64,000 bases of DNA. It comes from Eretmocerus hayati. Its lineage: Eukaryota > Arthropoda > Insecta > Hymenoptera > Aphelinidae. The notes beneath the pieces were generated by a model that was not told the DNA's origin, made no database searches, and was given only the letters and a program-made list of their open reading frames with translations. A program made the translations under genes and the position numbers. Shown piece by piece: positions 38,395-48,029 of the stretch. How positions within the stretch are numbered: the first letter of the stretch is position 1; every line of letters begins with the position of its first letter. The stretch is taken from positions 14,934,727 to 14,998,726 of the forward strand of contig CM056743.1 in NCBI GenBank assembly GCA_029851415.1. Direction: 5' to 3'.

Positions 38395-38640
38395 ATGCCA
38401 CGAGAGGTCTCGCAACCGGTGCATTTGCTTCCTCGTAGGCGCCTCTTCAATTTTGAAACTGGTTCACCATCAGTCGGTGATGCAAGTTTCCTCCCTACCA
38501 ACAGTCGGCAAAGTAGATTCTCTTCCTCTCAAGAGTTGAGCGGAGGTGATGCAGATATCATGACAACTACTCTCTCCAGGCCCCGATCTGCGGGACTCAA
38601 GGCCCGTAACTCAACGAATAAAACTAACTCACACGATTGA
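38395..38640 (+). CDS. Arm ORF, 81 aa, unknown (left copy)
   Basis: A Ser/Arg-rich frame lies between the 117-bp and 31-bp arrays. It reads toward the core and is conserved without change in the right arm. No domain is recognised; coding status is uncertain. Confidence 0.25.
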   Translation: MPREVSQPVHLLPRRRLFNFETGSPSVGDASFLPTNSRQSRFSSSQELSGGDADIMTTTLSRPRSAGLKARNSTNKTNSHD

Positions 38641-38837
38641 GCGTCAGCTATCGAATTCACGTCTAGTAGGCAGCCGTCCAGCAGCCAGATACCAGCAGCC
38701 AGCAGCCAGATGCCAGCAGCCAGCAGCCAGGTGCAGGTGTCAAGTGGGGCAACTCATCCCGGTGCTCGCATCCTGATGCATGCGCTCCCCTCTAGCGGCC
38801 TGTTCTGATCATTCCCACGACGTGCCGGTACTCAGCT

Positions 38838-39421
38838 ATACCGCACGGTATTCGATCGGTATTCGGCTGTACCGCGCGGTATTCGATCGGTATTCGGCTA
38901 TACCGCGCGGTATTCGATCGGCATTCGGCCATACCGCGCGGTATTCGATCGGTATTCGGCTATACCGCGCGGTATTCCGTCGGTATTCGGCTATACCGCG
39001 CGGTATTCGATCGGTATTTGGCTATACCGCGCGGTATTCCGTCGGCATTCGGCTATACCGCACGGTATTCGATCGGTATTCGACCATACCGCGCGGTATT
39101 CCGTCGGAGTTCGGCTATACCGCGCGGTATTCCGTCGGTATTCGGCTATACCGCGCGGTATTCGATCGGTATTCGGCTATACCGCGCGGTATTCGATCGG
39201 TATTTGGCTATACCGCGCGGTATTCCGTCGGCATTCGGCTATACCGCGCGGTATTCGATCGGTATTCGACTATACCGCGCGGTATTCCGTCGGTATTCGG
39301 CTATACCGCGCGGTATTCGATCGGCATTCGGCCATACCGCGCGGTATTCGATCGGTATTCGATCGGTATTCGGCTATACCGCGCGGTATTCCGTCGGCAT
39401 TCGGCTATACCGCACGGTATT
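38838..39421 (+). repeat. 31-bp palindromic array, left arm
   Basis: About 19 units each contain the perfect 14-bp palindrome ATACCGCGCGGTAT (or ATACCGCACGGTAT), followed by TCGATCGGTATTCGG or TCCGTCGGTATTCGG. Because 31 is not a multiple of three, all three frames read the same 31-aa protein repeat, so the long open frames here (38780-39484, 39018-39428) are probably not genes. The layout resembles replication iterons or an array of protein-binding sites beside the core. Confidence 0.9.
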
Positions 39422-39479
39422 CGATTAGTACTCGATCGGTATCCTGGTTTGAGTCATCACGAATGGTCGGGAACTCTGA

Positions 39480-39520
39480 TATAAAAGGGATGATTCCTAG
39501 GGAGGTACTCCAGTCAATCA
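39480..39520 (+). promoter_or_regulatory. TATA box and initiator of the core's first gene
   Basis: TATAAAA at 39480-39486 is followed about 30 bases on by CCAGTCAATCAG (39510-39521), a suitable start region. The first ATG after it is 39541, which argues against the upstream ATG at 39463. Confidence 0.55.
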
Positions 39521-39540
39521 GAGCACGTCAAACCGCGGAC

Positions 39541-39906
39541 ATGGAGGACTATATCAATCAAAGAGATGAACTCGTCGAGCTCATGAAAGCCAAACGAGCT
39601 CTCAAACGAAAATATGTGGCGATGCAGCGCCAACAAGCTGAGTTTGAGAAAAACATGAGTGATACATTCAAGCCCATTACTGATCCACTCGAAAAAATCA
39701 TAGCCCATCAAGAAAATCACCGGGATCCCCAGAAAGAATTCGGACAACTGGACGATTCGGTCAAGGCCTCGTATATAGGCGACGAGACTTTAATGAATCG
39801 GAGCGTTCCAGAGAATATCGAGAGTCAAAATTCATCGGTTGCTTCATTCGAGACGGCTGATGATGAACTTAGCGAGCCCGAAGACTACTTATCTACCCAT
39901 GCGTAG
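39541..39906 (+). CDS. Core gene A, N-terminal part (coiled coil)
   Basis: The predicted 121-aa product has a basic coiled coil (KRALKRKYVAMQRQQAEFEK), then FKPITDPLEKI, then an acidic Ser-rich segment. The start at 39541 was chosen because the TATA box lies after the earlier ATG at 39463. The same order, with a KPITEPL-like motif after the coiled coil, is one I associate with uncharacterised insect-expanded proteins. Those normally continue into the domain found in the next frame (39909-40411). The frame stops at TAG 39904-39906, and the downstream domain needs a +1 shift. This is either a disabling single-base change or a programmed shift. No plausible intron joins the two. Confidence 0.6.
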   Translation: MEDYINQRDELVELMKAKRALKRKYVAMQRQQAEFEKNMSDTFKPITDPLEKIIAHQENHRDPQKEFGQLDDSVKASYIGDETLMNRSVPENIESQNSSVASFETADDELSEPEDYLSTHA

Positions 39907-39908
39907 GG

Positions 39909-40411
39909 ATGATCGTAATCTTGATAGGATATATGGAGTCAGACGGAATGGGAATTCCTTGGGAATCGGTAAATCTCGAGTACAGCTAACCAATGACTAT
40001 ATCACAGTAGATAACCAGCGGTTCCCAACCACAACTGGTTTGCTTGAATTGATCTTCAAAAGATCCCCAGATCAAAATGTGATATCTGAGGAAGATATGA
40101 GAAACTATCGCAAAATCTTGGATGTCTCACATGTTCACCGTAAAAGATTCGTGCACAATGGAGAACTGCGCAAGAGCAAGAGCCGAAAATTCCAGAACAT
40201 AATCGCGCCACTATTTGACGTGGATGAACGAGGCGGATCACTGGCGAGTGGGTTGATCACTATATATTGGGATGATCCGAATAAGATAGTCGACAGACTT
40301 CGGGGTCTAATTGATGAAAAGTCAGCTGGTAATCGAAATAACGATGATGAGATAAGAGCTATCTTAGAATCTTTGTATATGGCGGGCTACATAAGTACAA
40401 CTTACTCTTGA
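39909..40411 (+). CDS. Core gene A, C-terminal domain (DUF8207-like), shifted frame
   Basis: This frame is open from before 39839 to TGA 40411. The conserved block runs from RIYGVRRNG through a short beta-rich core (GKSRVQLTNDYITVDNQRFP) to GLLELIF and a DMRNYRKIL helix, then a basic RKSKSRKFQNIIAPLF end. I believe this is the domain called DUF8207, widespread in insects and other invertebrates in mobile-element-like contexts; its function is unknown. A separate start at 39839 is possible but has a poor context. Loss or gain of one base around 39840-39906 would separate it from the coiled-coil part. The name DUF8207 comes from memory and needs a profile search. Confidence 0.55.
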
Positions 40412-40436
40412 ATTAGTATTCTTGAGCAAGATTTAG

Positions 40437-40477
40437 TATAAATACAGATAAGAATAACCAGAGGAACATTACTCATT
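40437..40477 (+). promoter_or_regulatory. TATA box and initiator of the FLYWCH gene
   Basis: TATAAATA at 40437-40444 is followed by the arthropod initiator TCATT at 40473-40477. The ATG is 20 bases further on. The promoter sits only 26 bases after the stop of core gene A, giving a very compact, virus-like layout. Confidence 0.65.
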
Positions 40478-40496
40478 GAGCAGTTAAGCTGACGAC

Positions 40497-41678
40497 ATGG
40501 GTGAGAACTTTGAGGAAGCTCTCGAGAGAGCTGCTATGGCGGTGAAGAAGAAACTGCAGCTTCTACGCGAGGAGCCCTCATATCGAGGGGACCTGAGCAA
40601 ATCGAATCAGGTCCGAGTACCGGGTGGAAATGAGGAGCCTCCACAGGCAGAAGAGATCGATGAATCGATGAAATTCATCAAGAATCGTCTTGGCAAGGAT
40701 CAACTTGTAGTGAATGGGAGTCATTTTAACCGAGAGAAAGTCCATCGAGACGGTACAGTTCGATGGAAATGCCATGCATACTATAAGACCAAATGTCGAA
40801 GTACAGCAGTGACTCGGGGAACGAATCTGGTCAGCGTTGGCGATCACAACCATGCCGGGGAGTTCATTTTACGAACACAACCGTCTACGTATGAGAATGC
40901 AGAGAATAGTGGAACTCTTGGCAATGTTGCGCCTCCAGAGAGTCGTGATCAGAACCAGTCGATAATCGTTGAGAATTCCAAGAGTTCGGTGGAATCGTCT
41001 CCTCACGAGTCATCGAATAGAGAGGGAGCTGTCGACAGTGTTACTCCTACGGAGGGTCGCAATGAGAGTCATTCAATGTTCGATAGAAGTTCTGACAATC
41101 CGGGTCTCACCAGTTCACAGGGTAATGCGGAATCATACCCTAGCTTTGATATTTCGGACCCTAGCAGTATACACGAAGACCTAGAGAGTATATCATGTTC
41201 ACAGAATGATTCCGGAAGTACCCGAGTATCCTACCCTTTCAGTTCGAGGGACGATTCAGTGTCTGACTCAGATAATCCATGCATTGATAACTGGGAGTCC
41301 AAACAAAATGAGTCCAGTGAGCAATGGCTAACTCGCGATCATTGGCAACCCCATTGTTACTCCAGAGGGTCTGCGACAGGTGACGCCACAGACGAAATAT
41401 ACGATAGGGGGACTTCTCCACACATGGATTTCCGAGCTCCAAAGGCCGGAGCGTGGGTCCCTTGCCTAGTCAAAGGTTATTCGGGAAACAGTCAGCAAAC
41501 TTCGAGGTCCAGGGACAGAGATTCATTGCTCACATTCGCACGTCAATCATTCAGACGATTAGGACTTCCGTCATACGAGACTCTCCCACGGACCATACAA
41601 TATGTGCAGGGTATCAGGAGGCGTCATTATAATGGGAGATACTACTGGTCCAAACTGGAGCCAGAAATAGGGAGCTGA
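40497..41678 (+). CDS. FLYWCH-type zinc-finger protein of the mobile element
   Basis: An intact, single-exon 393-aa frame. Residues 69-121 form a FLYWCH zinc finger: LVVNGSHF, then W90, C92, C100, and the closing DHNHAG with H117 and H119. Before it lies a charged helical segment (residues 1-60). After it comes a long acidic Ser/Asp-rich region (about 125-290), then a basic C-terminus rich in Arg and Tyr (about 345-390). FLYWCH fingers bind DNA or proteins and occur in insect chromatin proteins and in some Mutator-like transposases; no catalytic domain is visible here. It is the only intact core gene. A role in binding the flanking 31-bp palindrome arrays, or in replication or regulation of the element, is my inference. 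Confidence 0.8.
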   Translation: MGENFEEALERAAMAVKKKLQLLREEPSYRGDLSKSNQVRVPGGNEEPPQAEEIDESMKFIKNRLGKDQLVVNGSHFNREKVHRDGTVRWKCHAYYKTKCRSTAVTRGTNLVSVGDHNHAGEFILRTQPSTYENAENSGTLGNVAPPESRDQNQSIIVENSKSSVESSPHESSNREGAVDSVTPTEGRNESHSMFDRSSDNPGLTSSQGNAESYPSFDISDPSSIHEDLESISCSQNDSGSTRVSYPFSSRDDSVSDSDNPCIDNWESKQNESSEQWLTRDHWQPHCYSRGSATGDATDEIYDRGTSPHMDFRAPKAGAWVPCLVKGYSGNSQQTSRSRDRDSLLTFARQSFRRLGLPSYETLPRTIQYVQGIRRRHYNGRYYWSKLEPEIGS

Positions 41679-41800
41679 GCGACTCATGTTTACATGAACC
41701 CTTAGACAAGCGTCTCTTGGTTGATGAGGTAAACTTAGTCCAAGGACTCTAACTCTCGACCCGAGTTGCGGGATGACTTGAGGGAGAGAATAGCGATAGA

Positions 41801-42416
41801 GTACCGCACGGTATAGCCGAATACCGACGGAATACCGCGCGGTATAGTCGAATACCGATCGAATACCGTGCGGTATAGCCGAATGCCGACGGAATACCGC
41901 GCGGTATAGCCGAATACCGATCGAATACCGATCGAATACCGCGCGGTATGGCCGAATGCCGATCGAATACCGCGCGGTATAGCCGAATACCGATCGAATA
42001 CCGCGCGGTATAGCCGAATACCGATCGAATACCGCGCGGTATAGCCGAATACCGACGGAATACCGCGCGGTATAGCCGAATACCGACGGAATACCGCGCG
42101 GTATAGCCGAATACCGACGGAATACCGCGCGGTATAGTCGAATACCGATCGAATACCGCGCGGTATAGCCGAATACCGATCGAATACCGCGCGGTACAGC
42201 CGAATACCGATCGAATACCGCGCGGTATAGCCGAATACCGATCGAATACCGCGCGGTATAGCCGAATACCGACGGAATACCGCGCGGTATAGCCGAATTC
42301 CGACGGAATACCGCGCGGTATGGTCGAATGCCGATCGAATACCGCGCGGTATAGCCGAATACCGATCGAATACCGCGCGGTACAGCCGAATACCGATCGA
42401 ATACCGTGCGGTATAG
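41801..42416 (-). repeat. 31-bp palindromic array, right arm
   Basis: About 20 units of the same palindromic repeat, with ATACCGCGCGGTAT at regular 31-base spacing. The order of the TCGATCGG and CCGTCGG variants differs from the left arm, so the two arrays have been rearranged independently. Confidence 0.9.
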
Positions 42417-42590
42417 CTGAGTACCGGCACGTCGTGGGAATGATCAGAACAGGCCGCTAGAGGGGAGCGCATGCATCAGGATGCGAGCACCGGGATGAGT
42501 TGCCCCACTTGACACCTGCACCTGGCTGCTGGCTGCTGGCATCTGGCTGCTGGACGGCTGCCTACTAGACGTGAATTCGATAGCTGACGC

Positions 42591-42836
42591 TCAATCGTGT
42601 GAGTTAGTTTTATTCGTTGAGTTACGGGCCTTGAGTCCCGCAGATCGGGGCCTGGAGAGAGTAGTTGTCATGATATCTGCATCACCTCCGCTCAACTCTT
42701 GAGAGGAAGAGAATCTACTTTGCCGACTGTTGGTAGGGAGGAAACTTGCATCACCGACTGATGGTGAACCAGTTTCAAAATTGAAGAGGCGCCTACGAGG
42801 AAGCAAATGCACCGGTTGCGAGACCTCTCGTGGCAT
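42591..42836 (-). CDS. Arm ORF, 81 aa, unknown (right copy)
   Basis: An exact protein-level copy of the frame at 38395-38640, reading toward the core. Coding status is uncertain. Confidence 0.25.
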   Translation of the reverse strand: MPREVSQPVHLLPRRRLFNFETGSPSVGDASFLPTNSRQSRFSSSQELSGGDADIMTTTLSRPRSAGLKARNSTNKTNSHD

Positions 42837-43101
42837 TATTCACTGAGATACGGCCAAAAGATATACCAATACAGGTTATGGAGCAACCCATTTTTTGGAG
42901 GCACGTGGGTTATAGAGCAAGTTGGGTTATGGAGTAAAACATTCTTCTGAAGACACATGGGTTATGGAGCAAGTTGGGTTATGGAGCAACCCTTCTTTTG
43001 GAGGTTTATGAGTTATGGAGCGAGTTGGGTTATGGAGCACAGCATGAAAAGTTGTAAGCGGGGTTCACGAGGAACACAATGCGCTCATCCCGGGGGCCTC
43101 T

Positions 43102-44385
43102 CTCAGCATATGGCCTATAGACTTTGAAATATGGGTTATATGCACTTGTCGCGGGGCCCCTCTGAGTATTATCTACCAAGATATAGCCAAAAGGACTTGG
43201 AATATGGGTTATGGAGCACAGTATGGAAAATTGAAGGGGGTCCACGAGCAACTCGATGCACTCATCGCGGAGCCTCTCTGGGCATTATCTACCGAGATAT
43301 GGCCAAAAGACCTTGAAATATGGGTTATGGAGCACAGTGTGTAGAATGGAGGAGGGGTCCACGAGGAATGTAATGCACTCATCGCGGAGCCTCTCTGGGC
43401 ATTATCTACCGAGATATGCCCAATAGACCTCGAAATATGGGTTATTGAGCACGGTATGGGAAATAGAAGGGGGGTCCACGAGCAACCCAATGCACTTGTC
43501 GCGGAGCCTCTCGGGGCATTATCCACTGAGATACGGCCAAAAGACCCTGAAATATGGGTTATGGAGCTTAGAATGGGGAATGAAAGAGGGGTCCACGAGG
43601 AACTCAACGCGCTCATCGCGGAGCCTCTCGGGGCATTATCCGCTGAGATACGGCCAAAAGACCTTGAAATATGGGTTATAGAGCACAGTGTGTAGAATGG
43701 AAGAGGGGTCCACGAGGAACTTAATACACTCATCGCGGGGCCTCCCGGGGCATTATTCACTGAGATACGGCCAAAAGACCTTGAAATATGGGTTATGGAG
43801 CAATGAATGGGAAATGAAAGAGGGGCTCACGAGGAAATCGATTCACTCATCGCGGAGCCGCTCGGGGCATTATCCGCTGAGATACGGCCAAAAGACCTTG
43901 AAATATGGGTTATGGAGCACAGAATGGGAAATGAAAGAGGGGCCCACGAGGAACTCGATGCACTCATCGCGGAGCCTCTCGGGGCATTATCCGCTGAGAT
44001 ACGGCCAAAAGACCTTGAAATATGGGTTATGGAGCACAGAATGGGAAATGAAAGAGGGGCCCACGAGGAACTCGAAGCACTCATCGCGGAGCCTCTCGGG
44101 GCATTATCCGCTGAGATACGGCCAAAAGACCTTGAAATATGGGTTATGGAGCACAGAATTGGAAATGAAAGAGGGGCCCACGAGGAACTCGATGCACTCA
44201 TCGCGGAGCCTCTCGGGGCATTATCCGCTGAGATACGGCCAAAAGACCTTGAAATATGGGTTATGGAGCACAGAATGGGAAATGAAAGAGGGGCCCACGA
44301 GGAACTCAATGCACTCATCGCGGAGCCTCTCGGGGCATTGTCCGCTGAGATACGGCCAAAATACCTGAAAATATGGGTTATGGAG
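43102..44385 (+). repeat. 117-bp tandem array, right arm
   Basis: The mirror copy of the left-arm array with the same unit order, including decayed units near the core and homogeneous units toward the end of the element. Confidence 0.9.
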
Positions 44386-44550
44386 CAATCCGTAAGACCA
44401 TTCTTACGCAAGTTGAAAGCCTGCGTGAATAGAATGAAAGAGTGTGGAATATGTAAAGACGATCATGCACGGATGAAAGAGCTAGGTATCGAAATCGTGG
44501 AATTGGATTGCTGGGTTTCTTTCTCAGACGACTGGACAATATTCCACTGA
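43807..44550 (+). CDS. Arm ORF of 39-aa repeats, 247 aa (right copy)
   Basis: Identical in layout to the frame at 36682-37425: five 39-residue repeats, then a unique cysteine-containing tail. Upstream repeat units carry in-frame stops (for example at the CAATGA junction near 43800), so only this stretch is open. It would be transcribed outward toward the right end. The function is unknown. Confidence 0.3.
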   Translation: MGNERGAHEEIDSLIAEPLGALSAEIRPKDLEIWVMEHRMGNERGAHEELDALIAEPLGALSAEIRPKDLEIWVMEHRMGNERGAHEELEALIAEPLGALSAEIRPKDLEIWVMEHRIGNERGAHEELDALIAEPLGALSAEIRPKDLEIWVMEHRMGNERGAHEELNALIAEPLGALSAEIRPKYLKIWVMEQSVRPFLRKLKACVNRMKECGICKDDHARMKELGIEIVELDCWVSFSDDWTIFH

Positions 44551-44582
44551 GGATAAAACATGCACTCATGCGCATGCGTTGA

Positions 44583-44927
44583 ATGCGGCTCGATGAGTGG
44601 GGGACTCACTATAAAGCGATGATGATAGGCTCCATGAAGTCATTCGACACTTTGACTGCAATGGATCAACAACGTGGTGACGAGCGCGGCAGAACTATGG
44701 GTCAACGTTTTGCTCAGCCCAAATCGACATCTATGCCCATCATAGACATTGAACCGAGACAGCGAGAACCAGCAGTGGTTGTCGAGGTTCGGGTCACCCT
44801 GTCACCTCCATGGCTACCACCTCCTCGAGAACCATGGGTCAGGATCCCAACAAGACCTGATCCAGTACCAACATCAAGATCGGTCAGGAGGATGGATGTC
44901 CCAGACTCCTGCTCACTCCCGAGCTAA
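44583..44927 (+). CDS. Arm ORF, 114 aa, unknown (right copy)
   Basis: The right-arm copy of 36305-36649, differing at a few residues yet open. It follows the 247-aa frame by 32 bases in a different reading frame. Confidence 0.3.
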   Translation: MRLDEWGTHYKAMMIGSMKSFDTLTAMDQQRGDERGRTMGQRFAQPKSTSMPIIDIEPRQREPAVVVEVRVTLSPPWLPPPREPWVRIPTRPDPVPTSRSVRRMDVPDSCSLPS

Positions 44928-45059
44928 GCGGAGAAGAATCACAATCGGCCCTTTTCGGGGCCACCAATAAGACTTTGAAAGTATGGGCTCTTTGTCCTCG
45001 TACAAGTACACTAACTCCACGATAAACACAAAAAATCTACGCATGCGCAGATGAGGCTC

Positions 45060-45415
45060 GCAAGTTGGGTTAGAGAGTTGGGTTATGGGTTAGAATGTTG
45101 GGTTAGATAGATGGGCTGAGAGTTGGGTTAGAGAGCGATGGGTTCGAGAGTTGGGTGATGGTTTGGAAAGATGGGTTATGAGTTATGGTAGAATTTGAGA
45201 GAATATTGGGTTATAGGAAATGGGTTGTAGAATTTGAGAGAATATTGGGTTATCTTGCAGTTGGGTTATGGGTTAGAAAGTCGGGTTAGAGACTTGGGTT
45301 ATAGGTTAGAGAGTCGGGTTGTGGAATTTGAGAGAATGGTGGGTCATGGGTTATGGAATCGGAGAGCATTATGGGTTATGGAATCGGGGAGATTTGTGGG
45401 TTATGGGTTAACTAT
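45060..45415 (+). repeat. Telomere-like GGGTTA repeat tract, right arm
   Basis: Degenerate GGGTTATGGGTTAGAGAGTT units run 5' to 3' toward the right end, mirroring the left arm. Confidence 0.8.
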
Positions 45416-45504
45416 GTTAGGCTGTGCTCGTGCCATCCTACATGCTTAAAGGATAGGGATGTGCTCGTACCATCCTGTGCTCGTACCAACCCCTACAGGC
45501 TACT

Positions 45505-45510
45505 CTTATG
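45505..45510. other. Target-site duplication CTTATG, right
   Basis: An exact copy of 35722-35727 directly after GGCTACT at 45498-45504. Confidence 0.85.
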
Positions 45511-45919
45511 CAAGACAACATCGATTTTACGCAAGGCTGCATAGCGCGGGAGCCATTCTCTGCATAGAAGATATCTTTCTGTGGGGAAGTGAAGTGTTCA
45601 TATCGGCGAGTGGCTCGTAGAGACGCAGATGAAGTTTCTGGGGGAAGTGGACAAATTTCCATGGGTAGATACCCACATTCTGCCGGATCACATCAGGTCT
45701 CGGTGCGATTCGATCTTGTGCTGTGGGTAAATTTTGGAAAATAAAACAAATGCGTGGCCCACTGTGGGGTGATCACCCACACAGATACTGAATCGCGGAA
45801 ATGTTGATGCTTAACCCCTTAAAACGCAGACCATCTAGAAACGGGTAAAAATGTTGTTCTTTCACTCGAATCACCTCTTTAGAGATCCCGATTAAACACG
45901 CAGTTTCCGCGTCGAGCCG
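45511..45919. other. Flank of the large element, nothing recognised
   Basis: No gene or repeat is supported. Confidence 0.45.
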
Positions 45920-46776
45920 TATAAATAATTTTTCAAGTTTCTCAGCTCGATACCTCGGAGCTAGCTGGTCGGGATGAACTTGAGCTCAGCTCATCTTGAA
46001 GCTCTTCTTACACACCTCAAAATTCGTTGATGCACTCCTTGTTCCATCTTTACAGCTTTGAGCGGTACCAGCCGCTCAAAGCTGCAGAAAAGGCCATTTT
46101 TCACTATTTTACGCAAACTTTCGATCCCTTGCTCATCTTACAGGAATCCATTGATCGGAATGAATGTCATGGCAACTTGAAGTACAATTGAAGAGCTTCA
46201 AAATACGTATCCGGAAGTTGTTCTAGGTTGTCCCTGTTCCGAGTAATGACTGTTTTCGTGGAAGAAGATTCGTCATGACAAAGAGGCCCACTAGTCAGGA
46301 TCGCGTGGAAATGAGACTTAACTTTGCTTTCTCTGAACTTCTTGACCATAATTGATGAACAAAACCAGGTGTAGTCCTTTATACCTCTCTCAGTATAGGG
46401 TTCATCATAACTTTCTAATGATGAAGCCATTCCCCGAGAGGAATCTTCGTTCACCAAAACACCCACCACTCAGAACAGAAATAAGCTGAATCAATTTTCT
46501 TTCATAGATTTCGAAGCTCTTGAATTGTACTTCGAAATGCCATAATCTTCATTTCGATGGATTGATTCCCGTAGAATCTGCAGGGATTCAAAGATTCACC
46601 CAAAATCGTAAAAATGGCCTCTTTCTAGTTGGAACGGCTCAAAGCTGCAGAGATAGAGCAAGAAGTACATTATGACATTTGAAATTGCGTAGAAAAAGTT
46701 CCAAAATGAGCTGAGCTAAAGTCCATTCCGATTAACTTGCTCACAGGTACCGAGCTGAGAATGTTAAAAAATTATA
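45920..46776. mobile_element. Foldback element, about 860 bp
   Basis: The left end has CTCAGCTCGATACC and TGAGCTCAGCTCATCTTGAA. The right end has the inverses AAAATGAGCTGAGCTAAAG and GGTACCGAGCTGAG. A middle pair, TTGAAGTACAATT.GAAGAGCTTC and its inverse, lies near 46175 and 46505. The flanks are TATAAATAATTTTT and AAAAAATTATA. It has no coding capacity. The ATGAGCTxAAGT motif is shared with other repeat families in the window. Confidence 0.6.
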
Positions 46777-47667
46777 TTGTAGCTGATTTTAAACTTTTGA
46801 CTGATAATGTACATTACTGAAAAGCCTATATAGTCAAACCCGACCAGGAATCCGGGAAATTTGAAATACGATTACATGATGAGACAATACGGTACATTAT
46901 CGAGTCATTTTCACCAATTTGAAAATTTGGCCGAACGATGTTTTAAAAATGCTCTGGAAACTTAAAGACTGTTGATAGACAATAACCATATAGAATGGTT
47001 AGGTATGGCCTGAAACAAGATAACGGAACCTTGAGAGTCATGAAATATTGATTCAAATGTTCGAAATGTAACATATTGTTCATGGGTCCTGCAGCACCCA
47101 TCGGGTTATATAGGGTCAACCTAGATTTTTGAACGAGAAAACTCGCGTGGCTACTGCTGGTGATTTTTTCCATTTGTTCATGAAAAAACACGGAGGAAGT
47201 TATTTTTCTGATCCCAAACTGGCGTCCGGAGACTACTCTTCACCAATCCATTATCGATGAATCCATATCGCGGAACGAATTCGATAAAATATCGATTCTA
47301 TAGGCAGCTCCAGCTCAGCGGTCACCAATCCGGTTACTGAATCGACGAAACATTGCTTAACTCAGATTTTTGGCCGATTTTTTTCTATTTGTTCATGGAA
47401 AAATATGAAGAAGCTTATGTTTAGACCAAAAATGTCGTTCGCGCACCACCATTCACCAACCGAATGCGTACCGTATCCATTGTCCATATTCGCTGTGGCA
47501 AAATTGGCAACTAATGTTTGATTTTGACACGCAACCAGTGGTTGACCTTTCACCTGGGTTATTTTGGTTGAGATTCTACCAATCCTCGACAGTGTAGTCT
47601 TCTCATCATTGCACGGTGAGGCACTTTTGAAAACACACTGAGATTGTAACCCAACATTTTTTAAACA
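46777..47667. other. Intergenic, nothing recognised
   Basis: Short minus-strand frames (46943-47191, 47362-47784) share a VQKSRL/FHEQ-like phrase and probably reflect an old repeat (ATTTGTTCATGAAAAAA occurs near 47174, and a close variant near 47387). Confidence 0.4.
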
Positions 47668-47765
47668 TATAGGCGAACCTCGATATTTGCGGGAGTTGCG
47701 TTTCGGGGAGGTGCCGTGGATGCGAAATCTGGTGAATACTAAAGCATTGTCCTCAAGGGAAAACG
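47668..47765 (+). mobile_element. Pogo/Tigger-like MITE, left-end fragment
   Basis: ATAGGCGAACCTCGATATTTGCGGG-type start (first part TAGGCGAACC), then GAATACTAAAGCATT as in the complete copy at 48030. The right end was not found. Confidence 0.5.
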
Positions 47766-48029
47766 AGGGTTGAGTTTTTTTCACCGACAGGAAGACTGCA
47801 ACTCTAATCGACTTTACTATTTAAAAGCTCATTTTAAACTTTTACAAGCATTCGTCAATACATGGTGAAGGTTCATGATGGAAGCACCGTCAAATTGGGT
47901 AATTTTGTCCCAGAGCTGCGTCCGGCGGGATGAATGACTCTACTGCTTTGAAATCTAATCTCCCCTCTTGATACACACAATAAACAATGTGTCAAGCCAC
48001 TGTAGATTCCACGTGGATGATTGTAATTG

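Larger units (their letters stand above)
35728..39421 (+). repeat. Left inverted terminal repeat (3.7 kb)
   Basis: In order from the end: three GGATGGYACGAGCACA-type subterminal repeats (35745-35815), degenerate AACCCATAACCC repeats, a unique segment, a 117-bp array, a unique segment with a GCAGCCA minisatellite, and a 31-bp palindromic array. It matches 41801-45504 in inverted orientation. Confidence 0.9.
35728..45504. mobile_element. 9.8-kb virus-like mobile element with 3.7-kb inverted terminal repeats
   Basis: Both ends read AGTAGCCTGTAGGGGTTGG inward, and a 6-bp CTTATG duplication flanks them. The arms (35728-39421 and 41801-45504) are almost identical but differ by scattered single bases, one 20-bp unit and one 31-bp unit. 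The core (39422-41800) carries a frameshifted two-part gene and a FLYWCH-domain gene, each with its own TATA box. Six-base duplications and 5'-AG ends are hallmarks of Polinton/Maverick elements. However, polymerase B, integrase, ATPase, protease and capsid genes are absent, so it would need helper proteins in trans. Arms and core look richer in GC and CpG than the flanks. It could instead be an unrelated DDE-type element with 6-bp targets. Confidence 0.88.
41801..45504 (-). repeat. Right inverted terminal repeat (3.7 kb)
   Basis: This is the inverted copy of 35728-39421. It differs by scattered substitutions (for example GATGCT/AATGCT near 35858/45373), one fewer 20-bp GCAGCCA unit, and one more 31-bp unit. 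Confidence 0.9.

Noticed and set aside
38780..39484. Long open frame of RYSIGIRLYRAVF-type repeats as a real protein (also 41735-42472)
   Set aside because: A 31-bp satellite without stop codons is open in all frames; the peptide repeat follows from the DNA repeat.
35728..45504. The giant palindrome as an assembly artefact
   Set aside because: The arms differ by substitutions, a 20-bp unit and a 31-bp unit, the array variants are in different order, and a 6-bp direct duplication flanks the ends.
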